From: Oscillospiraceae bacterium | Lineage (GTDB): Bacteria > Bacillota > Clostridia > Oscillospirales > Oscillospiraceae | DNA: 7,347 nt | Assembly (NCBI GenBank): GCA_017435245.1 | Contig: JAFSFK010000206.1 | Coordinates: 1-7,347, forward strand | Direction of reading: 5' to 3' | Shown: positions 1-5,705 of the stretch, piece by piece | How positions within the stretch are numbered: the stretch's first letter is position 1 | Layout: every line of letters begins with the position of its first letter | The notes under the pieces: generated by a model | Database searches by the model: none | The model's input: the letters and a program-made list of their open reading frames with translations, nothing else | What the model was told of the DNA's origin: nothing | Program-made: the position numbers and the translations under genes

Positions 1-198
1 GATTTCTGCATAGTTATCGCTGCCGGCCAGATTGGCGGTGTCGATCACAAAGTTGATCTCCAGGGTGTTGCCCAGCGTCATCGTGCTGCCGCTGATATCA
101 AACAATGCTTCGCTTGCGAATACCGCAGGAACCATCGAAAGAACCAAGGCCAAGCATACTATGCAACTGAGTATGCGCTTGCAAGTTTGATTTTTCAT
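1..198 (-). CDS. Secreted protein with signal peptide, N-terminal 66 residues only
   Basis: The gene runs off the left edge; only its first 66 codons are present. ATG at 198-196 is preceded by a good AAGGAG ribosome site (211-206) with 7-nt spacing, which fixes the start. The product begins with a classic signal peptide: basic start (MKNQTCKR), hydrophobic core of about residues 9-24 (ILSCIVCLALVLSMVP), and a likely signal peptidase I site after VFA at residue 28. The mature part starts SEALFDISGSTMTLGNTLEI and looks like a beta-strand-rich extracellular domain. Similar hydrophobic/polar openings are common in large cell-surface or dockerin-like proteins of Oscillospiraceae, but that comparison is from memory and no family can be assigned. 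There is no lipobox Cys at the cleavage site, so it is probably exported free or anchored by its missing C-terminus. It lies downstream of lysR on the same strand but probably has its own promoter. Confidence 0.85.
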   Translation of the reverse strand, partial: MKNQTCKRILSCIVCLALVLSMVPAVFASEALFDISGSTMTLGNTLEINFVIDTANLAGSDNYAEI

Positions 199-250
199 AG
201 CAATTCTCCTTTAGCTCAAGAAATATTTGGTTGCATATAATCTCATTTTA

Positions 251-256
251 ATTATA
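251..256 (-). promoter_or_regulatory. Candidate -10 element near the secreted-protein gene
   Basis: Read on the minus strand this is a perfect TATAAT, 52 nt upstream of the ATG at 198. The predicted leader would be about 45 nt and includes the AAGGAG ribosome site. No good -35 hexamer lies 16-18 bp upstream, but a set of AATTT tracts spaced about one helical turn apart (283-320) precedes it and could help as an UP-like or bent region. It is one of two candidate promoters for this gene. Confidence 0.45.
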
Positions 257-329
257 CTAACTTTTTCCAAAAAGAAAAGAGGAATTTCGCAGAATTTCAA
301 GTCAATTTTTGGAATTTTTTAGAAGATAT

Positions 330-358
330 ATTATATCAGCCTTCTTTTGCACCGTTAA
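330..358 (-). promoter_or_regulatory. Candidate extended -10 promoter overlapping the lysR stop codon
   Basis: On the minus strand, TTAACG (358-353) is followed after 17 bp by TATAAT (335-330), with TG one base upstream of the -10 (TGATATAAT), a perfect extended -10. It overlaps the lysR stop codon. Transcription would start near 323, giving the secreted-protein gene a leader of about 125 nt. The -10 sits inside a 13-bp palindrome (GATATA-T-TATATC, 325-337), which is either chance AT-richness or a small operator. Confidence 0.45.
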
Positions 359-1233
359 CCGCCCTTTTTGCGGAAAGCTTTTACCACGTTCTCGATAAAA
401 TCCCACACCGGGGGTTCCAGCCATTTATCATAAAGGATGCACATATACAACGCCTGATGCCAGTTTTTTAAAGGGACATAAGCAATCCCCTGGCGCTTTT
501 CCACACACTCATTGGGGATAAACGCAATGCCAATACCTGCGCTTACCAGATCCAACGCAGCCCGGGAGGTATCTACAGTACAGACCACCGCCTCATCCGC
601 AGGTGCACCGGTTGTCCATTCCTTGAAGCTCTTGCCTACATTATAATTAAAGACGACCTGCGATTCGGAAACCACCTCCTGCGGATCGATGAAACTGCGA
701 TCCGCCAGAGGATGGGTAGCAGGCAGTGCCACAAAAAAGTCCCGCTGATACAACTTTCTAAAATGCAGGCTGCGGTCACGGTCAGACGAGTCCACAACGG
801 CCATATCCAGCTTTTCCTGCCGCACCAGATCCATCAGATTCTCCGAGGAGCTTTCCGTCAAATGGAAACGGATCCGTTTATTGCTGCGGGAATACTTCAC
901 GATTTCCCGTGCCAGCAAGCCGTCCAGCGTTCCGGAGACCACGCCCATACGAATGACCACAGGTGCTTGGGTCCTGCTGTCACGCAGCAGTAGGGATGCG
1001 CCGTGGAGCTTTTGGATCGCCTCATCAACGGTTTCCTGATAGAAACGTCCCTCATCGGTCAAGCGGATATTTCGGCCCACCTTTTCAAAAAGCTTCACAC
1101 CGCCCAGGGAGTTTTCCAAATTGTGGATAGCGCTGCTGAGTGCCGGCTGGGAGATGCCCAGTCTGGCAGCTGCGGTGGTATAGTGTTCCGTTTGTGCCAG
1201 AACGGAGAAATAAAGCAGATAGTTGTAGTTCAT
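355..1233 (-). CDS. LysR-type transcriptional regulator
   Basis: A 292-residue protein of normal LysR-family length. Residues 1-60 form the winged helix-turn-helix: Phe9/A13 region, helix pair around YTTAAARLGISQPALSSAIH (18-37), then LE-SLG--LFE and R--LTDEG, all hallmark LysR positions. A linker helix (about 61-90) leads to a type 2 periplasmic-binding-protein-like effector domain (about 92-288) that begins RMGVVSG and includes an LDMAVVD strand and a typical SAGIGIAFIP segment. The start at 1233 has GGAGG (1244-1240) 6 nt upstream. The gene is transcribed away from the hydC-hydB-hydA operon, and the divergent 189-bp gap carries a LysR-type box, so the likely role is to control that operon and itself. 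The effector cannot be predicted. Alternatively it may control the downstream secreted-protein gene. Family assignment is firm; target assignment is inference. Confidence 0.95.
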   Translation of the reverse strand: MNYNYLLYFSVLAQTEHYTTAAARLGISQPALSSAIHNLENSLGGVKLFEKVGRNIRLTDEGRFYQETVDEAIQKLHGASLLLRDSRTQAPVVIRMGVVSGTLDGLLAREIVKYSRSNKRIRFHLTESSSENLMDLVRQEKLDMAVVDSSDRDRSLHFRKLYQRDFFVALPATHPLADRSFIDPQEVVSESQVVFNYNVGKSFKEWTTGAPADEAVVCTVDTSRAALDLVSAGIGIAFIPNECVEKRQGIAYVPLKNWHQALYMCILYDKWLEPPVWDFIENVVKAFRKKGG

Positions 1234-1250
1234 AAGCCGCCTCCAAAATC

Positions 1251-1267
1251 TATAAGTACAAGTTATA
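1251..1267. promoter_or_regulatory. LysR-type box (T-N11-A) between lysR and hydC
   Basis: TATAA-GTACAAG-TTATA is a 17-bp inverted repeat with 5-bp arms and a 7-bp centre. Its core ATAA-N7-TTAT has T at 1253 and A at 1265, the T-N11-A spacing of the LysR-family recognition site. Its centre (1259) lies about 64 bp upstream of the predicted hydC transcription start, where LysR-type activators usually have their recognition site, and close to the predicted lysR start, where binding would repress lysR. Confidence 0.6.
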
Positions 1268-1289
1268 AATAAAGTATCACAACTTTATT
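1268..1289. promoter_or_regulatory. 22-bp inverted repeat, candidate second operator
   Basis: AATAAAGT and ACTTTATT form perfect 8-bp arms around ATCACA. The centre is about 44-45 bp upstream of the predicted hydC start and the right end touches the -35 hexamer (1288-1293). This matches the location of the activation site of LysR-type proteins. The half-site ATAAAGTA resembles the ATAAGTA in the upstream box, which supports one protein binding both. Chance palindromy in AT-rich DNA cannot be excluded. Confidence 0.45.
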
Positions 1290-1300
1290 GGTTTTTTCAA
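1271..1300 (-). promoter_or_regulatory. Predicted lysR promoter with extended -10
   Basis: On the minus strand, TTGAAA (1300-1295) is separated by 18 bp from TACTTT (1276-1271), with TGA directly before the -10 (TGATACTTT), an extended -10. The start point would be near 1264, about 30 nt upstream of the lysR ATG. Its spacer and -10 overlap the inverted repeat at 1268-1289, and its start region overlaps the LysR-type box at 1251-1267. A regulator bound there should repress lysR, the usual autoregulation in this family. Confidence 0.55.
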
Positions 1301-1316
1301 GTAAAATCTGTATAAT
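1288..1316 (+). promoter_or_regulatory. Predicted promoter of the hydCBA operon
   Basis: TTGGTT (1288-1293), a 17-bp spacer and a perfect TATAAT (1311-1316) make a sigma-A type promoter. Transcription would start near 1323, leaving a leader of about 100 nt before the hydC ATG at 1423. The -35 is imperfect, which suits an activated promoter. It interleaves with the divergent lysR promoter. Confidence 0.65.
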
Positions 1317-1330
1317 TTGGTCTGTTGAGC

Positions 1331-1381
1331 GCAAAAAACAGGTTTTCCACCGCATTGGCGGTGGATTTTCGTGTTTTTTGC
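1331..1381 (+). terminator. Two-part leader hairpin resembling an intrinsic terminator or attenuator
   Basis: Outer arms GCAAAAAACA (1331-1340) and TGTTTTTTGC (1372-1381) are perfectly complementary over 10 bp. Inside them lies a perfect 8-bp GC-rich stem, TCCACCGC (1346-1353) and GCGGTGGA (1358-1365), with loop ATTG. The two stems are joined by an internal loop (GGTTT opposite TTTTCG). The inner stem is followed by TTTT-CGTG-TTTTTT, so on the plus strand it has the form of an intrinsic terminator, and with its A-tract it is nearly symmetric and could work in both directions. It lies between the predicted hydC promoter and the hydC start, so it could attenuate the operon or stabilise the 5' end of its mRNA. 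The structure is plain; its function is inferred. Confidence 0.6.
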
Positions 1382-1422
1382 AGTATTTCGGGTGAAATTG
1401 TAATAAGATTGGGAGGCAAATT

Positions 1423-1911
1423 ATGGCACATATCAGTGAAGCCGGTGTCAAGAAGATCAATGAGATCTGTGATCGCTACATCGGTGAAAAGACTCCGCTG
1501 ATGATGATCCTCAGCGACATCCAAAACGAATACGGCTATATCCCTCTGGAGGTACAGCAGATCGTTTCCAAGAGAACCGGCATCTCCGTAGCAGAGATCT
1601 ACGGCGTTGTCACCTTCTATTCCTTCTTCTCTCTGGAGCCCAAGGGCAAGTATGTGATCGGCTGCTGTCTGGGCACCGCCTGCTACGTCAAGGGCGCACA
1701 GCAGGTGATCGACAGATTCTCCGAGCTTCTGGGAATCAAGCCCGGTCAGACCACCGCTGACGGACTGTTTACCCTGGATGCCCTGCGCTGTATCGGCGCC
1801 TGCGGCATCGCCCCCGCCGTTACCATTAACGGCAAGGTCTACCCCAAGATGACTGTGGACGCAGTTTTGGAAGTGGTGGAAGAATATCTGGTCAAGGAGG
1901 GTAAGATGTAA
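1423..1911 (+). CDS. hydC: NuoE-like [2Fe-2S] subunit of bifurcating-type [FeFe] hydrogenase
   Basis: A 162-residue thioredoxin-like ferredoxin of the NuoE/HndA family. It would carry one [2Fe-2S] cluster and pass electrons next to the NAD-binding HydB subunit of the cytoplasmic hydrogenase complex. The four cluster ligands are visible: C82-LGTA-C87 and C123-IGA-C127. The N-terminal helical part contains the family signature around L--IQ-EYGYIP-E (30-43) and GVVTFYSFF (61-69). GGGAGG (1411-1416) lies 6 nt before the ATG. The gene is first of three; its stop codon overlaps the start of hydB by one base (TAATG), which implies translational coupling. Codon choice is strongly biased (CTG, ATC, GGC, AAG), as expected for a highly expressed gene. 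The name follows Thermotoga hydCBA, which has the same order; hndA would be the Desulfovibrio name. Confidence 0.93.
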   Translation: MAHISEAGVKKINEICDRYIGEKTPLMMILSDIQNEYGYIPLEVQQIVSKRTGISVAEIYGVVTFYSFFSLEPKGKYVIGCCLGTACYVKGAQQVIDRFSELLGIKPGQTTADGLFTLDALRCIGACGIAPAVTINGKVYPKMTVDAVLEVVEEYLVKEGKM

Positions 1912-3791
1912 TGAAGAATTTTGCTGAATTGGATGCAAAAATTTGCAGCTGTACCGATGCGCTGACTGCCAAGCTGGATGGCACTGGCGGCAAGCGTGCG
2001 ATTTTGCTGTGCGGCGGTACCGGCTGTATCTCCTCCAACTCTCTGGAGATCAAGGAAAAGTTTGAAAAGCTGGTGGAAGAAAACGGCCTGCAGGATAAGG
2101 TTTCCGTGAATATTGTCGGCTGTTTCGGCTTCTGCTCTCAGGGCCCCTTCGTTAAGATCTTCCCCGAGGATACCCTGTACCGTCTGGTTACCTTGGACGA
2201 TGTGAATGAGATCTTTGAGAAGGACATTAAGGGCGGAGAAATTATCGAGCGTCTGCTGTATATCGAGCCCAACACCGGTGAAAAGGTCGCCAAGCAGGAT
2301 GATATCAATTTCTACAAGAAGCAGAAGCGTGTTGCGCTGCACGGCGGCGGTGTCATCAACCCTGAGGACATCAACGAGGCTATGGGCTACGGCGCTTTCC
2401 GGGGTCTTGAGAAGGCTCTGAAGATGACCCCTCAAGAAGTTGTCGACGAAGTTCTGGCTTCCGGTCTGCGTGGCCGTGGCGGCGGCGGTTTCCCCTCCGG
2501 CCGCAAGTGGCAGTTTGCGAAGAATTCCGTTTCCGACCAGAAATATGTGGTCTGCAACGGCGACGAAGGTGACCCCGGTGCATTTATGGACCGTTCCATT
2601 CTGGAGGGTAACCCCTATGCCGTCATCGAAGGTATGATAATCGCCGGTTATGCAATCGGCGCTACCGAAGGTTATTTCTATGTCCGTGCGGAGTACCCCA
2701 TCGCCGTGAACCGTCTGCGCAATGCCATTAAGCAGATGAACGAGGCTGGCATTCTGGGCGAAAATATCATGGGCACCGGCTTTAGCTTCCAGGCACATAT
2801 CCGTCTGGGTGCCGGCGCATTCGTCTGCGGCGAGGAAACCGCTCTGCTAAACTCCATTGAGGGTAAGCGGGGTATGCCCCGTCCCCGTCCTCCCTTCCCC
2901 GCTGTGAAGGGTCTGTGGGGTCAGCCCACCATCGTGAACAATGTGGAAACCCTGGCTTGTGTTCCCTACATTCTCCGGGAAGGTGCTGCTGAGTTTGCTT
3001 CCTGCGGTACCGAGCGTTCCAAGGGTACCAAGGTGTTCGCTCTGGGCGGCAAGGTCAATAATGTGGGTCTGGTGGAGATCCCCATGGGTACTACTCTGCG
3101 TGAGCTGATCTACGACATCGGCGGCGGTATCCCCAACGGCAAGAAGTTCAAGGCCATCCAGACCGGCGGCCCCTCCGGCGGCTGTCTGACCGAGAAGGAT
3201 CTGGACGAGCCCATCGATTTTGATAACCTGGTGGCTCGTGGCTCTATGATGGGCTCCGGCGGCGCCATCGTTATGGACGAAGATAACTGCATGGTGGACG
3301 TGGCGAAGTTCTACATGGAGTTTATCTGCGATGAAAGCTGCGGTAAGTGCTCTCCCTGCCGGATCGGCACCAAGCGTATGCTGGAGATCCTCACCCGGAT
3401 CACCCAGGGCAACGGCACCATGCAGGATCTGGAGGAGCTGGAAGAGCTGGGTCAGACCGTTAAGGCCAACTCCCTGTGCGCTCTGGGTCAGACCGCTGCC
3501 AACCCCATTATTTCTACTTTGACCCACTTCCGCAAGGAATATCTGGATCATATCGTGTACAAAAAATGCCCTGCCAAGGTCTGCAAGGACCTGATGCAGT
3601 ACCATATTGAGCAGGATTCCTGCGTTGGCTGCGGCCGGTGCGCAAAGATGTGTCCTGCTCACGCCATCCAAAAGACCGACTACATCGCTCCCGGCAAGAA
3701 GCTGCCTTCCTACCAGATCGATTCTACAAAGTGTATCAAGTGCGGTGCTTGTATGGCGACCTGTAAGCTGAAGGCCATCGTGAAGAAGTAA
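1911..3791 (+). CDS. hydB: NuoF-like flavin/NAD(H) subunit of bifurcating-type [FeFe] hydrogenase
   Basis: A 626-residue NAD(P)H-oxidising subunit of the HydB/HndC/NuoF family, expected to hold FMN and be the electron-bifurcation site. Domains in order: an N-terminal thioredoxin-like [2Fe-2S] domain (about 28-115; C34-x4-C39, C71-x3-C75); the NuoF core with glycine-rich FMN/NADH loop (GLRGRGGGGFPSGRKW, 186-201) and CNGDEGDPGAF (215-225); a [4Fe-4S] site C477-x2-C480-x2-C483 plus C523; and a C-terminal two-[4Fe-4S] ferredoxin (C571, C574, C577, C581 and C608, C611, C614, C618). Between core and ferredoxin, C553-x4-C558 and H565 resemble the zinc hinge that I recall from HydABC structures. This layout, longer than plain NuoF, is typical of bifurcating hydrogenases. 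Ribosome site AAGGAGG (1894-1900) lies inside hydC. Whether NADH or NADPH is used cannot be told by eye. Confidence 0.94.
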   Translation: MKNFAELDAKICSCTDALTAKLDGTGGKRAILLCGGTGCISSNSLEIKEKFEKLVEENGLQDKVSVNIVGCFGFCSQGPFVKIFPEDTLYRLVTLDDVNEIFEKDIKGGEIIERLLYIEPNTGEKVAKQDDINFYKKQKRVALHGGGVINPEDINEAMGYGAFRGLEKALKMTPQEVVDEVLASGLRGRGGGGFPSGRKWQFAKNSVSDQKYVVCNGDEGDPGAFMDRSILEGNPYAVIEGMIIAGYAIGATEGYFYVRAEYPIAVNRLRNAIKQMNEAGILGENIMGTGFSFQAHIRLGAGAFVCGEETALLNSIEGKRGMPRPRPPFPAVKGLWGQPTIVNNVETLACVPYILREGAAEFASCGTERSKGTKVFALGGKVNNVGLVEIPMGTTLRELIYDIGGGIPNGKKFKAIQTGGPSGGCLTEKDLDEPIDFDNLVARGSMMGSGGAIVMDEDNCMVDVAKFYMEFICDESCGKCSPCRIGTKRMLEILTRITQGNGTMQDLEELEELGQTVKANSLCALGQTAANPIISTLTHFRKEYLDHIVYKKCPAKVCKDLMQYHIEQDSCVGCGRCAKMCPAHAIQKTDYIAPGKKLPSYQIDSTKCIKCGACMATCKLKAIVKK

Positions 3792-3805
3792 GGAGGAAAC
3801 GAGAA

Positions 3806-5572
3806 ATGGTAAATATTAAGATCGAAGGCGTTTCCTATCAGGTGGAAGAGGGCCTGACCATCCTGGAAGCTGCCAAGAAGTGCGGCTACGAAATCCCCAG
3901 CCTCTGCGCATTTAATCACGGCGAGTGCAACAATGGTTCCTGCCGTGTTTGCTTGGTTGAGGTGGTAGGTGCAAGAGGTCTGGTCGCCTCCTGTGTATAC
4001 CCTGTAAACGAGGGTATGGAGATCATCATCTCCAGCCCCAAGGCCGTAGAAGCCCGTCGTGCTTCCGTGGAGCTGCTGCTTTCCAATCACAATATTAACT
4101 GCCAGCAGTGCGACAAGAACGGCAAGTGCGAATTGCTGCATGTGGCAGGTATCACCGGTGCCCGTGAGGGCCGCTACCAGGGCAGCAAGACCGAGACCAC
4201 TTACGATGAGCTGTCTCCCGCTATTATCCGTGATACCTCCAAGTGCATTCTGTGCGGCCGCTGTGTTGCCCGCTGCAAGAATGCCCACGGCGAGGATATG
4301 GGCATTCTGGGCTTTGAGAACCGTGGCTTCAACACCATCGTTGCTCCTGCTGAGAACCGTTCCTTCCTGAACTCTCCCTGTATCCAGTGCGGTCAGTGTG
4401 TCAGCGTTTGTCCCACCGGTGCTCTGATGGAGAAGAGTGAGATCGGCAAGGTAGACGCAGCATTCAAGGCCGGTAAGCACGTTGTGGTGCAGACCGCTCC
4501 CGCTGTCCGTGCCGCTCTGGGTGAAGAGTTTGGTATGCCGGTAGGCACTCCCGTAACCGGTAAGATGGTTGCAGCCCTGAAGCGTCTGGGCTTCCACAAG
4601 GTTTACGATACCAACTTCGCTGCTGACCTGACCATTATGGAAGAGGGAACGGAGCTGCTGGGCCGCATCCAGAACGGCGGAAAGCTGCCCATGATTACTT
4701 CCTGCTCTCCCGGCTGGATCAACTACGCCGAGTATAATTACGGCGACCTGCTGGGTCACCTGTCTACCTGCAAGTCTCCCCACCAGATGCAGGGCGCCAT
4801 CCTCAAGTCCTACTATGCTGAGCGCAATGGCATTGATCCCAAGGACATCTTTGTTGTGTCCATCATGCCCTGTACTGCCAAGAAGGATGAGGCCGGTCGT
4901 GACCAGCTGAAGGTGAACGGCCTCCAGGATGTGGATGCCGTTCTGACCACCCGGGAACTGGCTAAGATGATCAAGCGTGCAGGTATTTTGTTCACAAGAC
5001 TTCCCGACGAAGAATTTGACCAGGATCTGATGGGCGAATACACCGGTGCAGGTGTGATCTTCGGTGTCACCGGCGGTGTTATGGAAGCTGCACTGCGTAC
5101 CGTTTACTTTGTTCTTACCGGTAAGGAGCACGAGGCCATCAAGTTTGAGCAGGTGCGTGGTTTCGAGGGTGTCCGTGAAGCATCCTTGGAAATTAACGGA
5201 CAGACCATCTATGTGGCGATCGCTCACGGCATGAAAAATGCCAAGGTGCTGCTGGACGAGATCCGTGAGGGCAAGTCCAAGTACCACTTTATTGAGATCA
5301 TGGGTTGCCCCGGCGGTTGTATCGCAGGCGGCGGTCAGCCCATCGTCCGTTCCTGCTTCCTGCCGGGTGAAGACGATGATATCCAGGACACCTTCCGGGC
5401 AAAGCGGGCGGCTGCCCTGTACTCTGAGGACGTGCGCCAGCAGCTGCGCCAGTCCCATAACAATCCCCAGATCAAGCAGCTGTACGATGAGTTCCTGGGC
5501 AAGCCCAATTCCCACAAGGCCCACGAACTGCTGCATACCACTTATCAAGCAAGAGTTGGTTATAATAACTAA
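3806..5572 (+). CDS. hydA: [FeFe] hydrogenase catalytic subunit (M3-type modular)
   Basis: A 588-residue [FeFe] hydrogenase that reduces protons or oxidises H2 at the H-cluster. Modules: plant-type [2Fe-2S] (C34, C46, C49, C63); His-ligated [4Fe-4S] (H95, C99, C102, C108); two [4Fe-4S] (C147, C150, C153, C157 and C192, C195, C198, C202); H-domain (about 225-515); small C-terminal subunit-like part to the end. H-cluster motifs are L1 TSCSPGW (298-304), L2 MPCTAKK (354-360, ligand C356) and L3 EIMGCPGGCIAGGG (497-510, ligands C501, C505). Proton-path residues C300, E280, E283 and S320 match Clostridium pasteurianum CpI by position. The oddity is Ser301 where CpI has ligand Cys300. It lacks the extra C-terminal [2Fe-2S] domain of Thermotoga HydA. 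AGGAGG (3791-3796) overlaps the hydB stop, 14 bp before the ATG. With hydC and hydB it should form a HydABC complex. The maturation genes hydE, hydF and hydG are not in the window. Confidence 0.95.
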   Translation: MVNIKIEGVSYQVEEGLTILEAAKKCGYEIPSLCAFNHGECNNGSCRVCLVEVVGARGLVASCVYPVNEGMEIIISSPKAVEARRASVELLLSNHNINCQQCDKNGKCELLHVAGITGAREGRYQGSKTETTYDELSPAIIRDTSKCILCGRCVARCKNAHGEDMGILGFENRGFNTIVAPAENRSFLNSPCIQCGQCVSVCPTGALMEKSEIGKVDAAFKAGKHVVVQTAPAVRAALGEEFGMPVGTPVTGKMVAALKRLGFHKVYDTNFAADLTIMEEGTELLGRIQNGGKLPMITSCSPGWINYAEYNYGDLLGHLSTCKSPHQMQGAILKSYYAERNGIDPKDIFVVSIMPCTAKKDEAGRDQLKVNGLQDVDAVLTTRELAKMIKRAGILFTRLPDEEFDQDLMGEYTGAGVIFGVTGGVMEAALRTVYFVLTGKEHEAIKFEQVRGFEGVREASLEINGQTIYVAIAHGMKNAKVLLDEIREGKSKYHFIEIMGCPGGCIAGGGQPIVRSCFLPGEDDDIQDTFRAKRAAALYSEDVRQQLRQSHNNPQIKQLYDEFLGKPNSHKAHELLHTTYQARVGYNN

Positions 5573-5580
5573 CTTTCTGC

Positions 5581-5622
5581 GGGCTTCTCTGCGCTACCCC
5601 TTGTCGTAGAGAACGCCCTTTT
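5581..5622 (+). terminator. First hairpin after hydA, terminator-like
   Basis: GGGC-TTCTCT (5581-5590) pairs with AGAGAA-C-GCCC (5608-5618) with one bulged C (5614) and a 17-nt loop, followed by a short TTTT (5619-5622). It starts 8 nt past the hydA stop codon. The T-run is too short for a strong terminator alone; it may protect the 3' end or act with the next hairpin. Confidence 0.4.
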
Positions 5623-5626
5623 CCAA

Positions 5627-5674
5627 GGGGATCCCGGTCTTGCCCAATCTCCGGGGTCCCCAACCTTCTTTTTT
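5627..5674 (+). terminator. Intrinsic terminator of the hydCBA operon
   Basis: GGGGATCCCGG (5627-5637) pairs over 11 bp with CCGGGGTCCCC (5651-5661), with one G-U pair and a 13-nt loop. A T-rich tail (TTCTTTTTT, 5666-5674) begins 4 nt after the stem. It lies between hydA and purO and should separate the hydrogenase transcript from the purine genes, though only 31 bp remain before the annotated purO start. Confidence 0.7.
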
Positions 5675-5675
5675 G

Positions 5676-5705
5676 TTGTGCTAAACATGAAAGCGAGCGT
5701 AAAAT
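5676..5705 (+). promoter_or_regulatory. Weak candidate promoter for purO
   Basis: TTGTGC (5676-5681) and TAAAAT (5700-5705) are 18 bp apart. The start point would fall near 5712, inside the annotated purO codons, so this promoter makes sense only if translation begins at the later ATG (5739, residue 12). Otherwise purO must rely on read-through of the preceding terminator. No better promoter is visible in the gap. Confidence 0.25.

Noticed and set aside
321..345. A terminator for lysR formed by AGAAG/CTTCT with an AT-rich interior.
   Set aside because: The stem is short and weak, and on the minus strand it is followed by A-rich rather than T-rich sequence.
712..1272. Plus-strand open frames of about 90 codons inside lysR.
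   Set aside because: They lie antisense to a well-supported LysR protein, have no ribosome site or recognisable motif, and look like chance frames.
1265..1284. A Rex-type operator beginning with TTGTGA on the minus strand in the lysR-hydC gap.
   Set aside because: Only one half-site fits; the other half (ATTTATAA) does not match TCACAA. The sequence is better explained as the extended -10 of lysR and the 8-6-8 palindrome.
1378..1406. A second promoter before hydC, TTGCAG-17-TAATAA.
   Set aside because: Both hexamers are poor and transcription would start around 1413, inside the ribosome binding site of hydC.
1263..1938. Minus-strand open frames covering hydC and the lysR-hydC promoter region.
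   Set aside because: They overlap the real hydC gene and the regulatory region, and show no start signals or recognisable domains.
3710..5548. A 612-codon open frame on the minus strand opposite hydA, with further long antisense frames at 1839-2798 and 2847-3671.
   Set aside because: The plus-strand genes are unmistakable by motif. Their strong codon bias avoids TTA, CTA and TCA in the relevant phase, which leaves the opposite strand free of stops. The antisense products are low-complexity and show no domain that I recognise.
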